This document shows, piece by piece, positions 15,881-24,810 of a stretch of DNA of 38,172 nucleotides; positions within the stretch are counted from its first letter, which is position 1; each line of letters opens with the position of its first letter. The position numbers and the translations under genes are program-made. The notes under the pieces are model-generated. The model ran no database searches. It was not told where the DNA came from and saw only the letters and a program-made list of their open reading frames with translations. This DNA is from Candidatus Gastranaerophilales bacterium (GTDB taxonomy: Bacteria > Cyanobacteriota > Vampirovibrionia > Gastranaerophilales > Gastranaerophilaceae): assembly GCA_944324185.1 (NCBI GenBank), contig CALUVI010000018.1, positions 1 through 38,172 of the forward strand, in the 5' to 3' direction.

Positions 15881-17239
15881 CTATGTTAGTGAAATTTTTG
15901 CATCAGGATAACCGATTCGTGAATCCGTTATTCTTGTATTCAAATAGCAAACAAGTGTTGCAGGAGCCACCCTTCCCAGAAACATTGTTGCTATTATAAT
16001 AATTTTTCCGACACCGTCAAGAGCGGTTGTTGCACCCATTGTAAGCCCTACGGTACCCAGTGCGGATACCGCTTCAAAAATAAGTTTCAGAGGATTTGCG
16101 CTCTGGGTAGTCAAAAGCATAAGTATTGAAATACCAAGTATAAAAAAGTATGCTGCAGTAAGTGTAACGGCTTTTTGTATTATATCAATCCTTATTGCCC
16201 TGTTTCTTATGATATTATCCTTTCCTCTTATCGTATTCCAGAAGGTCAGGAAAAATATTCCGACAGTTGTGGTCTTAAGCCCGCCCGCCGTACTTCCCGG
16301 AGAGCCGCCAGCAATCATCAGCCCGACCATAAGAAGAAATGTTCCCATATTGATATTACTTAAATCTACGGAATTAAATCCTGCTGTCCTTGCAGTTACT
16401 GATTGAAACCACGCATTATTTATTTTATCCGCAATGGTCATTCCGCTCAAAACACCGTTGTATTCGGATATAAAGAAGAAAAGGGTTCCGAAAAACAACA
16501 GGGCACATGTTACAGTAAGAACAATTACCGAAACCGGCGGAAGCTTCTTTCTCTTAAACAAATTCATCAATGTAACGCAAATTGCCGGAGAAATTCCGCC
16601 TAAAATTATCAGAAATGATATTGTATAAATTATAACCGGACAATGATTATAACTTACAAGATTATCCCCCGTAAAAAAGAACCCCGCATTACAAAAAGCA
16701 GAAACTGCGGAAAAGATTCCGTACTTTAGCCCTGTCAGAATATTATGTTCAATAAAAGAAAATGCGCCCGTTAGAATAACCGCTCCGATTAGTTCCACAA
16801 GGAAAGTATATTTAAAAATCAAAATAAGCGAGTTTTTAATATCCTCCTTGCTTTCCGCCTCAAAAATATACCGCGCGCTTCTCTCGTGCGTAAGCGACAT
16901 TCTTTTGCCCAGAAGAATAAATACAATCGAGCTTATACTCATTATTCCTAATCCGCCCGTTTGAATAAGCAGCATAACAATAAATTGTCCTAAGCCCGTA
17001 AATTTACTCCCGAAATCCACTACAGAAAGTCCGGTTACGCATACTGCACTCACGGCAGTAAAAAGAGCATCAATATAATTCACGCCGTACGGTGAAGAAA
17101 ACGGGAGGTAAAGCAAAAAACCGCCCAGTAAACAAAGCAGAAAAAACGTTACCGGAAGAATTCTCTCCGGATATTTCATTATAAAATCAAACCGGTCATT
17201 TGATTTATTCAGAAAAAGCAGTTTGTTTTTTTCTCCCAC
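15881..17239 (-). CDS. ktrB: KtrB/TrkH-family potassium transporter subunit
   Basis: A 452-residue channel-like membrane protein for potassium uptake. All four selectivity-filter loops are recognisable: VTGLS (68-72), NAGF (184-187), TAGFNS (285-290) and TVGLT (396-400). The length and single-RCK partner point to the Ktr type. The GTG at 17239 is chosen because AAAGGG sits eight bases upstream; the ATG for MKYPERILPV further in lacks a ribosome site. It is the first gene of the ktrB-ktrA-HAMP operon. The known division of labour is a pore (KtrB) with a regulatory ring (KtrA) bound below it. Confidence 0.93.
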   Translation of the reverse strand: MGEKNKLLFLNKSNDRFDFIMKYPERILPVTFFLLCLLGGFLLYLPFSSPYGVNYIDALFTAVSAVCVTGLSVVDFGSKFTGLGQFIVMLLIQTGGLGIMSISSIVFILLGKRMSLTHERSARYIFEAESKEDIKNSLILIFKYTFLVELIGAVILTGAFSFIEHNILTGLKYGIFSAVSAFCNAGFFFTGDNLVSYNHCPVIIYTISFLIILGGISPAICVTLMNLFKRKKLPPVSVIVLTVTCALLFFGTLFFFISEYNGVLSGMTIADKINNAWFQSVTARTAGFNSVDLSNINMGTFLLMVGLMIAGGSPGSTAGGLKTTTVGIFFLTFWNTIRGKDNIIRNRAIRIDIIQKAVTLTAAYFFILGISILMLLTTQSANPLKLIFEAVSALGTVGLTMGATTALDGVGKIIIIATMFLGRVAPATLVCYLNTRITDSRIGYPDAKISLT

Positions 17240-17278
17240 CGTGAATACCCTTTGAAATAAAGTATAGCATAAAATGGT

Positions 17279-19678
17279 TTATTTTACAGATTTAAAGCTT
17301 ACATACTTCTTTTTGGCAGAATTAAATACCATTGTCTTAATTCTGTTTTCATTCACTACAAACCTTATAGAGTTATTTATATCTGTTCTCAGTATTTTAA
17401 CTCCTTTTAAAGTCTCAATTGTCCTGATTGAAGGATGGGCAAATTTGTTTGTACCGACTGAAATTACTGCATATTCCGGATTTAAATTCTTAAGCATTTC
17501 TTTTGTAACAACACCTGAAGCTCCGTGATGTCCGATTTTCAGAACAGTTACGGGAGAAGGTAAATCCTGCTTTAGTTTTTCATAAGTTTTAATTCCGGAA
17601 TCGCCGGTAAATAGCATTTTGAAATTCTTATAGCTTACAAGAGTCAATATAGAAGCTTCATTATCTCCTACTCCTTCTATTTGCGGCGTTATATAATTAG
17701 TAACAGAAAGTCCGTTTTCGTTTATAACCTCCTGCTTGTTTTGCGCAAGTATGAGATTAACATCTTTACTTTCAGCCGTTTTATAAATGTATTTTGCCGC
17801 ATAAGAGTTGTGGTTCAGTGAATTTACGTACAAATTATTTACCTTCACTCCCCTCATCAAATCAACTGCTCCGCCGCAATGGTCATTATCAAAGTGAGTC
17901 ACAATAATCGTATCAATTTCTTTTATACCTCTGTCTTTTAAATATTTGAGTATCAAAAATTCTGCCTGAGACTTTCCACCGTTATATCCGCTCTTTCCGG
18001 TATCAATCATCATATACTTATTGTTAGGTGTTTTGATAAGAAACGCGTCAGCATTTCCGACATCAAAAGCTGTAATTTCCAGATTGTGATTAGGTATTGA
18101 TATTGTTGAAGCAAGAAGTACCGCAAGCAACACCGGAAGAGTTATCTTAAGAATTTTCAAATATTTTTCTCTGATTTCTTTATTTAGAAATGCTGTAGCA
18201 TTGAGCAAAATTGCATAATAAAGTATTAGTTGAAATACAGAAGGATGAGTTGTCTGCATAGCAGCATGCGGAAGCTTTCCCCAGAAATCGGAGATATTTA
18301 CAAGAATTGTAATCATCGGATTTAGTACAAAATCAGCCCCTTGAAGAACAAAATCCGGTGTAACAGTTGAGAGAAGAGAGCTTACAAAGCCGCCGAAGCT
18401 TATCACGGAAAGAATCGGAACGCTCATTATGTTGGCGAAAACTGAATATAAGCTTATGTTATTAAAGTAAAAGATTTGAACCGGAATTACCCAGAGCTGA
18501 GCTATAACAGGAACACTGACAGTTCCTGTAAGCCAGTTTACAATTTTATACTTACTCTTTATAAGATAAGGAGTTGTAACCAGAAGCCCGAAAGTTACAA
18601 TAAAAGATAGCTGGAACCCGACATCATTAATATACATCGGATTATAAAGAAGCATTAGAAACGCAACAAATCCCAAAAGTGCAATACTGTTCGCATCACG
18701 GTCAAGAAGTTTTCCTATCAAGACAAAAACCAGCATACACGCGGCTCTTACAACAGAAGCGCCGAGTCCTGTCATAAGAGAGTACACAATTACCATCAAA
18801 ATACCTATAGAAATATTGACTTTGTAATTTATCCTGATAGTTGAAAACAGGAAAAAGAAGAATGAAAAGATAAAAGCAACATTCATGCCGGAAGCCGCGA
18901 GAATATGCAGCAAGCCCGAGTTTACAAAAGACTGCTTGATATTCTCCGGCGGAGATACCGCATCATCACCGAACACAATACCGCCCAAAATTTCAAGATT
19001 CGGACTCGTTAAATATTTTGAATGCTTTTGTATTATCTTTTCTCTAAAATCATTAATTCCCTGAAGAGACTTTTCTACGAGAGAATGCGGGCTGTCCAAA
19101 CGAACCGGCTCAGAATCTCTTGCCCCGTAGAAAACCGCATAAACACTGAAATTTCTCAAATAATTTCCATAATCAAATTGTGAGGGGTTGCCGGCTTTAA
19201 AAGGAGGAGATAGACGCCCTTTGATTTTGTAATAGTCATATATTTTCAACTTTTCTGCCGTATTTAAAGTAACAAGAGTCTTTTCATCGTCAAATGTCTT
19301 TACAATATCATCATACTCGACTTTATTAACCTTAAAGAAAAACCTTTGTTTACCCGAGTCTTTATTCTGCGGAATTGAGATTATTTGTCCTGATATTTCA
19401 CAATTAACCGGTGCAAGACTGATAAGTTCGTCCGTAGTTTTGAGTCTGAAAACAGTATTTGCAATTCCTATGTAAAATATTAAAGCCCAAATAAAGATAT
19501 ACCTTGGTTTGAAGTAATCTTTGAGAAGGAAAAATGTAAAGAGAAAGGTGATTCCTAATGACAATACAAGAAGATGACCGCTCAAAACCGCATAAAGCCC
19601 GAGAATATACACAACAACAGCCACAAGCATTAATGAGTTTTTATTAAGACAGATAGTTTTACACAAATCTCTTATCAT
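17279..19678 (-). CDS. comEC: ComEC/Rec2 DNA-uptake channel protein
   Basis: A 799-residue inner-membrane protein for transport of single-stranded DNA during natural transformation. N-terminal hydrophobic segments (about 15-70) precede a soluble OB-like region; the competence domain with many membrane helices covers about 220-510 (LHILAASGMNVAFIFSF is characteristic). A C-terminal metallo-beta-lactamase-like domain starts near 535 and has HFDNDHCGG at about 595-603 and GDSG and GHHGA later, so the nuclease-like site looks intact. The start ATG has no clear ribosome site. No other competence genes are in the window. It suggests DNA uptake ability, but comEC is also kept in lineages not known to be competent. 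Confidence 0.95.
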   Translation of the reverse strand: MIRDLCKTICLNKNSLMLVAVVVYILGLYAVLSGHLLVLSLGITFLFTFFLLKDYFKPRYIFIWALIFYIGIANTVFRLKTTDELISLAPVNCEISGQIISIPQNKDSGKQRFFFKVNKVEYDDIVKTFDDEKTLVTLNTAEKLKIYDYYKIKGRLSPPFKAGNPSQFDYGNYLRNFSVYAVFYGARDSEPVRLDSPHSLVEKSLQGINDFREKIIQKHSKYLTSPNLEILGGIVFGDDAVSPPENIKQSFVNSGLLHILAASGMNVAFIFSFFFFLFSTIRINYKVNISIGILMVIVYSLMTGLGASVVRAACMLVFVLIGKLLDRDANSIALLGFVAFLMLLYNPMYINDVGFQLSFIVTFGLLVTTPYLIKSKYKIVNWLTGTVSVPVIAQLWVIPVQIFYFNNISLYSVFANIMSVPILSVISFGGFVSSLLSTVTPDFVLQGADFVLNPMITILVNISDFWGKLPHAAMQTTHPSVFQLILYYAILLNATAFLNKEIREKYLKILKITLPVLLAVLLASTISIPNHNLEITAFDVGNADAFLIKTPNNKYMMIDTGKSGYNGGKSQAEFLILKYLKDRGIKEIDTIIVTHFDNDHCGGAVDLMRGVKVNNLYVNSLNHNSYAAKYIYKTAESKDVNLILAQNKQEVINENGLSVTNYITPQIEGVGDNEASILTLVSYKNFKMLFTGDSGIKTYEKLKQDLPSPVTVLKIGHHGASGVVTKEMLKNLNPEYAVISVGTNKFAHPSIRTIETLKGVKILRTDINNSIRFVVNENRIKTMVFNSAKKKYVSFKSVK

Positions 19679-19910
19679 ATACGATTAATTTTAGCATAAG
19701 AACAAATGTTATTGCCGGGCTTTACACAATATAAAACTTTACTTTAATGACTTGAATTTAGTAGTGTGGAGCTTGCTCCTCAAAATTTAAATTTTATAAA
19801 AATGCAGGATGCGATAAATCTGTGATTTACCGTATCAAAATTATATATTCACCCGGAAACAAATCGGGCTTTAGCCTGACAAAAACTCCGGTAAATAAAG
19901 AAAAAATAAA
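19679..19910. repeat. Intergenic region with dispersed palindromic repeats
   Basis: TAGTAGTGTGGAGCTTGCTC beginning near 19759 recurs near 33257, where it forms a perfect hairpin. TCGGGCTTTAGCCTGA (19864-19879) is a member of the TCGGGC-loop-GCCCGA family. No gene is seen. Confidence 0.6.
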
Positions 19911-19982
19911 CGGCGGTAAGGGGAATTGAACCCCTGTTTGGAGAATGAGAATCTCCCGTCCTAACCACTAGACGATACCGCT
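19911..19982 (-). tRNA. tRNA-Glu(CTC) with unusual first acceptor pair
   Basis: On the minus strand the D-arm TCTAGTGGTTAGGA, anticodon stem GGAGA/TCTCC with loop TTCTCAT (anticodon CTC) and T-arm AGGGG-TTCAATT-CCCCT give a Glu-type cloverleaf. Acceptor positions 2-7 (GCGGTA) pair with TACCGC, but position 1 is A (19982) opposite C72 (19912), where G would be expected. The discriminator is G and no CCA is encoded. Confidence 0.88.
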
Positions 19983-19985
19983 TTA

Positions 19986-20585
19986 TTATATAGGAGCATA
20001 ATCGGAATAGATTATACTCGACCAATCATCTTCAAAATAACTTATCTGAGTTAAAGTCCCTGTTTTTATCAGGTTTTTAAACTGGCTTACAGGATCAAGG
20101 TTAAGCGTTTTTGCTATTGCCGACTGGATAACATCCGGAGTTGTAACAACAATAATACGATTACCTTTATTTTCTTCTACAAGTTTATCAATCATTTTAG
20201 ATACACGCTTGTTGAATACTTCAAGGGATTCGCCGCCTTCCGGCTTTTGAATAATTGCATTAGGTCCGTATTCGTCATAAACATCAGAATAAAGCCTTCC
20301 GCTCCAATCCCCGTGATTTCTGGCTTTCAAATCTATTGTTGTAATTTCTTTTTTAAACAATTTAGCTATTATTTGAGCAGATTGTGTGCATCTTGCTGAA
20401 GCGCTGGTGTAAATTTTATCATACGCAACCCCTCTTTTTTCAAGATATTCACAAACTTTTTCAATTTCTTCTTCGCCAAATTCGTTTAATTTAGGGTATT
20501 TTTCCGTATCACAAATGATACCATCCATAGAATGAACCGTTGCACCGTGTGAGACAAATGTTATTTTACATTTACGTTTGAACAT
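19986..20585 (-). CDS. Histidine-phosphatase-fold protein with degenerate active site
   Basis: A 199-residue protein of the phosphoglycerate mutase-like (histidine phosphatase) superfamily. The overall order is clear: an N-terminal FVSHGATVHS at the usual RHG site, TSASARCTQSAQII around R65, a GDWSG element near 92-96, and a late strand RIIVVTTPDVIQSA. But the phosphate-binding arginine of RHG is serine (S12, H13 kept), and the second catalytic histidine of the usual VVSHGGV is threonine (T149). Two of the four core residues are therefore missing, so phosphatase or mutase activity is doubtful and a binding or regulatory role is more likely. It stands alone between tRNA-Glu and the divergent EF-hand gene. 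Confidence 0.85.
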   Translation of the reverse strand: MFKRKCKITFVSHGATVHSMDGIICDTEKYPKLNEFGEEEIEKVCEYLEKRGVAYDKIYTSASARCTQSAQIIAKLFKKEITTIDLKARNHGDWSGRLYSDVYDEYGPNAIIQKPEGGESLEVFNKRVSKMIDKLVEENKGNRIIVVTTPDVIQSAIAKTLNLDPVSQFKNLIKTGTLTQISYFEDDWSSIIYSDYAPI

Positions 20586-20743
20586 TTTATACCCTCTTGA
20601 TTGAATTATATCACAAAAAATTTTTAATCTACAACTTTAGTTGTAAAAAAACTCAATATTTCGCATATTTTTGTATAATTGACTTTTAAAATAAAAACCT
20701 TAAACTAATGGTGTATAGGTATAATTAAATAAGGAGACAGTCT

Positions 20744-21301
20744 ATGGGAAAACGTTTAGACGGTTCATCACTCTTCAGCGGCATTAATGCCGGATTAACA
20801 AATTCTTTTGCATTACTATCCAGCCAGTATGAGGACGGATTAACATTAGAGAACCTGACCAACTCTCTTACAAATACAAATATTACAAATACTGTATACG
20901 GTACAACGTTTGCATCATATTTGACAAATAATTTCAACAGTGTTGACGCAAACTCTGACGGAACAATTTCAGCCGATGAAATTCAGCGGTTAATGAGCAA
21001 TATGGCAACTCAGGGATTAACAAGAGAGCAAATAATGTCACTCGGAGCATCTTCGGGTATGAGTACATCTTTGCAGGAAACTGTTCTCGCTCATTTTGAC
21101 GATATTGATGCAAATAAAGACGGCAAAGTTACTAATCAGGAAATCAACGCTTACGGAGTTAATTCCGAGATTGAAAAACAAAAGATTGAGGACAGAAACC
21201 GGATAGTTAACAACATGTCATTATTTTACGGCGACGACAGTCAGGAGTATGAAGGAAGTATGTTAGATTACCGTTATCTCGACGACGAAGAGAACAGTTA
21301 G
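20744..21301 (+). CDS. EF-hand calcium-binding protein
   Basis: A 185-residue protein with two canonical EF-hand loops: DANSDGTISADE (68-79) and DANKDGKVTNQE (122-133), each with acidic residues at positions 1, 3/5 and 12. The N-terminal 60 residues are Ser/Thr/Asn-rich with no clear signal peptide; the C-terminus is acidic. AAGGAGA lies nine bases before the ATG and a TATAAT box at 20720-20725. It is followed by a strong terminator, so it is monocistronic. Function beyond calcium binding is unknown; bacterial proteins of this kind are often calcium buffers or sensors. Confidence 0.85.
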   Translation: MGKRLDGSSLFSGINAGLTNSFALLSSQYEDGLTLENLTNSLTNTNITNTVYGTTFASYLTNNFNSVDANSDGTISADEIQRLMSNMATQGLTREQIMSLGASSGMSTSLQETVLAHFDDIDANKDGKVTNQEINAYGVNSEIEKQKIEDRNRIVNNMSLFYGDDSQEYEGSMLDYRYLDDEENS

Positions 21302-21319
21302 GTAAAAAAGTAAGAAGAG

Positions 21320-21357
21320 AAGGCGCACAAAACAAAGTTTTGTGCGCCTTATTTTTT
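21320..21357 (+). terminator. Rho-independent terminator after the EF-hand gene
   Basis: A perfect 14-bp stem AAGGCGCACAAAAC/GTTTTGTGCGCCTT with a three-base loop, followed by ATTTTTT. Confidence 0.95.
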
Positions 21358-21392
21358 GCGCAAAAAAATTTTTTACGGGGTTTAGATAGAAT

Positions 21393-22013
21393 ATGATAAA
21401 TAATATTTCTTACATAACATACACACCCCGGGCTTTCACCCCTAATAAAAATATTTCATTCAAAGGTAATATTCCAACGCTTACGCATACAAATATCGGA
21501 AGCTGTCTGGAGGGTTATATCGGTAAAATCAGGGTCAGAAAAGACAAGGGCGAAGCTTATTTAAATGTATTCAAAAAATATCTCGGTGAAAAAGTCGAAA
21601 ATTATACAATTAAAGATGATAAAAATAATGTTATAGGCAACGTTAACATTATGATAATTAAAGTTCCTGTAAACCCATGGGACGGAATGGATCCAAGTCA
21701 TGTTTTTGTTGATGATTTGAGAAATTTTTCAAAACCGGGTACACCTTATCATAATCCGGAGTTGGAATACTTTAAAGATATAGGAACAAGACTTCTTCAA
21801 ATAGCTCAGAGGAGAAGTGACGAAGCACAGTGTCAGGGTAATATAAAGCTTATTTCTAAAAATGAATCCATGAACTGGTACAAGAATATTATCGGCATGC
21901 GTCAGGAACATCCGCCAATTCCGGGGCAAAAGTTAAGAATACACAACCCTAACAAAATGTATCTTCCGCCTGAGAGCAAAGAACCCCTGTCCAGACTTCA
22001 GGGCGGGCTGTAA
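21393..22013 (+). CDS. Putative GNAT-like protein with lineage-type N-terminus
   Basis: A 206-residue protein. The C-terminal part reads like the end of a GNAT acetyltransferase fold: IGTRLLQIAQRRSDEAQCQ (acetyl-CoA loop and helix), then a strand IKLISK and a final NESMNWYKNIIGM that resembles the family's xxFYxxLGF ending. The classic QxxGxG/A loop is not clearly present, so activity is uncertain. The first 26 residues (TPNKNISFKGN) are a low-complexity leader of the ISFKG type discussed under findings. The ribosome site is weak. The gene lies between the EF-hand gene and the convergent WecA-like gene, whose stop codon begins at the very next base. Confidence 0.5.
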   Translation: MINNISYITYTPRAFTPNKNISFKGNIPTLTHTNIGSCLEGYIGKIRVRKDKGEAYLNVFKKYLGEKVENYTIKDDKNNVIGNVNIMIIKVPVNPWDGMDPSHVFVDDLRNFSKPGTPYHNPELEYFKDIGTRLLQIAQRRSDEAQCQGNIKLISKNESMNWYKNIIGMRQEHPPIPGQKLRIHNPNKMYLPPESKEPLSRLQGGL

Positions 22014-23087
22014 TTATTCCTCTCTTTTAATATCGTGCGGTTCAATCGGCTGCGGCTTTGTCATAACACTTATTATGCTTAAAACTACCATAATAAGGAT
22101 TAAAACTGCTATATAAATAAAATAGTTTTCTAATGCTCCGGTAAAATAAGTTGCGAGCGCTCCTCCCACAATTGCAACAGAAGTCAGAATTGCAACGGTG
22201 ATTTTTTGAGAAAAACCGGCTTTTAAGAGCTTGTGATGAATATGCTCCGCATCAGCCACAAACGGAGATTTACCTTTCATAATCCTTCTGAGACTTGAGT
22301 ATGTAATATCCATAATCGGGACAGCAAGAACAAGAAATGGCAGCAGCACTGCTATTGCAGCCCCTTTCATTACTCCTGCAATTGAAAGTGTTGCAAGGAG
22401 AAATCCCGAAAACAATGCGCCTGAATCCCCCATAAAGATTTTTGCCGGATTAAAATTGAACGTAAGAAACGCAAGCATTGACCCCGCCAGGATAAAAGCT
22501 ATAAGTGCCGTTATCGGCTGAGCCGGGGTTACGGCTACCGCTATAAGGGCTAAAGTAATTGAACTTACGGTAATTACAGAACCGGCAAGCCCGTCTACAC
22601 CGTCAATAAAATTAACAGCGTTTGAAATCCCAACAATCCACAACAAAGTTATCGGATAAGAGAAAATTCCCAGGTGAATAACTCCGCCCATCGGATTAAA
22701 AATTGTATCTATTTGGACGCCTAAAAGATAGACTATTGTTGCAATAGATAACTGTATGACAAGTTTGAATTTAGCATCAAGGTTATAAATATCGTCAACT
22801 AAACCAAGCAGGAACATTAAAGAACCGCCAAGGAGAATTCCCGAAAGCAAGCTTCCGTAAGGATAGTAGCTCATAAGTACCAGAAAAAGGAAGGTTAGCA
22901 TAGCGCTTGACCAAATTGCGACTCCCCCGAGCCTTGAAATCGGAAGTTTATGAATTTTTCTTTCGTTTGGAAGATCAACGAGTCCTTCTTTTTGCGAAAA
23001 TTCAATAACCAGAGGTACAATAAATACCCCTATAAGATATGAAATAAATGCGCCTATTATATGTGCTTGTGTAAGTTTGATTATCAT
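22014..23087 (-). CDS. WecA/TagO-type undecaprenyl-phosphate glycosyl-1-phosphate transferase
   Basis: A 357-residue polytopic membrane enzyme that moves a sugar-1-phosphate (often GlcNAc-1-P) from UDP-sugar to undecaprenyl phosphate, starting synthesis of a surface polymer. Signature motifs are present: LGLVDDIYNLDAK (aspartate pair), NAVNFIDGVDGLAG, a FMGDSG loop and HIHHKL near the cytoplasmic C-terminal side. About eleven hydrophobic segments. The ATG at 23087 is preceded by AAAGGA; a longer in-frame start at 23198 would add a segment encoded by an intergenic repeat (SLLTIHYSLS) and is rejected. Assignment to WecA, TagO or a similar enzyme is not possible from sequence alone, but MraY is less likely given the HIHH motif. 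Confidence 0.92.
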   Translation of the reverse strand: MIIKLTQAHIIGAFISYLIGVFIVPLVIEFSQKEGLVDLPNERKIHKLPISRLGGVAIWSSAMLTFLFLVLMSYYPYGSLLSGILLGGSLMFLLGLVDDIYNLDAKFKLVIQLSIATIVYLLGVQIDTIFNPMGGVIHLGIFSYPITLLWIVGISNAVNFIDGVDGLAGSVITVSSITLALIAVAVTPAQPITALIAFILAGSMLAFLTFNFNPAKIFMGDSGALFSGFLLATLSIAGVMKGAAIAVLLPFLVLAVPIMDITYSSLRRIMKGKSPFVADAEHIHHKLLKAGFSQKITVAILTSVAIVGGALATYFTGALENYFIYIAVLILIMVVLSIISVMTKPQPIEPHDIKREE

Positions 23088-23111
23088 TTTTGTCCTTTTG
23101 CTTAGTGAATA

Positions 23112-23183
23112 GTGAATAGTGAGGAGTGAATAGAAATTATCAAACCTTGTTTTTTCAACGTAGGTCAGGTTTACCAACCTGAC
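23112..23183. repeat. Two dispersed repeats upstream of the WecA-like gene
   Basis: GTGAATAGTGAGGAGTGAATAG (23112-23133) is the exact reverse complement of 10843-10864. GTCAGG-TTTACCAA-CCTGAC (23164-23183) is a palindrome of the family at 10938. Confidence 0.75.
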
Positions 23184-23238
23184 AAAAACTCTGCACACTA
23201 CTTCTCAAATGTTCAACTTATTCACCTTTCAACGTACA

Positions 23239-24474
23239 TTAATATAACGGATATTTCTCACAAAGCTTAAGAGAATCCTCTCTCAACTTTACAAGAATTT
23301 CTTCGTTATCTGAATTTTTGATGGCTTCTGAGATAATTCTTGCGACTTCTCTCATGTCATCTTCTTTGAAACCTCTTGTTGTCATAGCTGCAGCCCCGAG
23401 TCTTATGCCGCTTGTAACAAACGGACTCTGCGGGTCGTTCGGAACGGTGTTTTTGTTAGCAGTAATTCCGACTCTTTCAAGAACATTTGCCATGTCTTTT
23501 CCGGTTTTGCCGGTTTTTCTTAGATCCAACGTCATAAGATGGTTTTCTGTCATACCGCCTACAATATCCATTCCGTTATCAAGAAGCCCTTGCGCCATAG
23601 CTTTAGCGTTTTTGACAATTTGTTTTGCGTATTCTTTAAATTCAGGAGAAAGTGCTTCTTTTAATGCAACCGCTTTACCTGCAATAATATGTTCCAGGGG
23701 TCCGCCCTGAATTCCCGGAAAAACTGCCTTATCAATAGCTGCCGCATACTCTTCATCACACATAATAATACCGCCTCTGGGACCTCTTAAGGTCTTATGG
23801 GTTGTTGTTGTTATGATTTGCGCGTAACCGGCAGGAGACGGGTGAACACCGCCGGCAACAAGCCCTGCAATGTGTGCAATATCCGCAAGTAATATTGCTC
23901 CGGCTTCGTCTGCTATTTCTCTGAATTTTTTGAAATCTATTATTTTAGAATAGTTGCTTGCTCCGCAAATAATTAATTTTGGCTTATGTTCAAGCGCCAT
24001 TCTTCTGACATCGTCATAATCTATATTTCCGTTTTTATCAACGCCGTAGCTTTTTACATTAAAGAACATGCCGGAAAAATTAACCGGTGAGCCGTGGCTC
24101 AGGTGTCCGCCGTTTGATAAATCCATACCCAGAACATGGTCTCCGCTTTTTAAAAATGCTGCAAAAACCGCCATATTAGCCTGAGCGCCTGAATGCGGCT
24201 GAACATTTGCATGATCCATACGGAAAAGTTCACATGCTCTTTTTTGAGCCAACTCTTCTACTTTATCAATAACTTCGCATCCGTTATAATAGCGTTTATG
24301 CGGCTTACCTTCCGCATATTTGTTGGTCAAAACGCTTCCGCAAGCTTCCATAACTGCAGGAGAGGTAAAATTCTCACTTGCAATAAGTTCAATTGTAGTC
24401 TGCTGTCTTTTCAACTCTTCATCAATACATTGTGCGACTTCCGCGTCAACTTCTCTTAGTTTTTTTAGATTCAT
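23239..24474 (-). CDS. glyA: Serine hydroxymethyltransferase
   Basis: A 411-residue PLP enzyme that interconverts serine and glycine while loading one-carbon units onto tetrahydrofolate. The PLP-lysine motif [14 protein letters not shown] places K227; [11 protein letters not shown] near the N-terminus, [11 protein letters not shown] and [12 protein letters not shown] are further family signatures. Length is normal. AGGGAGGGG just upstream of the ATG is a strong ribosome site. The gene is alone with intergenic repeats on both sides. Confidence 0.98.
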   Translation of the reverse strand: MNLKKLREVDAEVAQCIDEELKRQQTTIELIASENFTSPAVMEACGSVLTNKYAEGKPHKRYYNGCEVIDKVEELAQKRACELFRMDHANVQPHSGAQANMAVFAAFLKSGDHVLGMDLSNGGHLSHGSPVNFSGMFFNVKSYGVDKNGNIDYDDVRRMALEHKPKLIICGASNYSKIIDFKKFREIADEAGAILLADIAHIAGLVAGGVHPSPAGYAQIITTTTHKTLRGPRGGIIMCDEEYAAAIDKAVFPGIQGGPLEHIIAGKAVALKEALSPEFKEYAKQIVKNAKAMAQGLLDNGMDIVGGMTENHLMTLDLRKTGKTGKDMANVLERVGITANKNTVPNDPQSPFVTSGIRLGAAAMTTRGFKEDDMREVARIISEAIKNSDNEEILVKLREDSLKLCEKYPLY

Positions 24475-24750
24475 AACCCCTCCCTAATCTTATTCAATTA
24501 TATTTAAAAATAATAATGAAGTAAATATGTAACAAATTGCATAAAATTTTAAAAGTTAAAGAGATTCTTCACCCCTGAATTGTTGTCGGGTTCAGAATGA
24601 CTGCTGACTTTATGTGTTCCAGCACTTAATAAGGAATCGAATTACCGTCAGAAAGCGAAGGAAGTTTGCGGAAGCAAAGTCAGAAAACTCATTTATTGCA
24701 GGTAACCAGGCAGGTTAGGAATGGGTACTTAAATTCGTTATTTTATAATA
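24475..24750. other. Intergenic region with one dispersed repeat
   Basis: The 39-mer at 24563-24601 matches 10874-10912 at 34 of 39 positions. The rest is AT-rich with no gene seen; the short ORFs here have no start context or family resemblance. Confidence 0.6.
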
Positions 24751-24784
24751 CCAAAGGGGCGCGGCAAAGCCGCGCCCTTTGGTT
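24751..24784. terminator. Strong hairpin downstream of clpB
   Basis: CCAAAGGGGCGCGGC pairs with GCCGCGCCCTTTGG around AAA, with one bulged base. It lies 26 bases beyond the clpB stop. The 3' flank on the minus strand is only moderately T-rich (TATTATAAAA), so it may act as a terminator or a message-protecting hairpin. Confidence 0.65.
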
Positions 24785-24810
24785 TAATAGCTTTTTATTA
24801 CCTCATTTAA

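Noticed and set aside
23088..23198. N-terminal extension of the WecA-like protein
   Set aside because: The extension is encoded by dispersed repeats, and a good ribosome site stands before the internal ATG at 23087.
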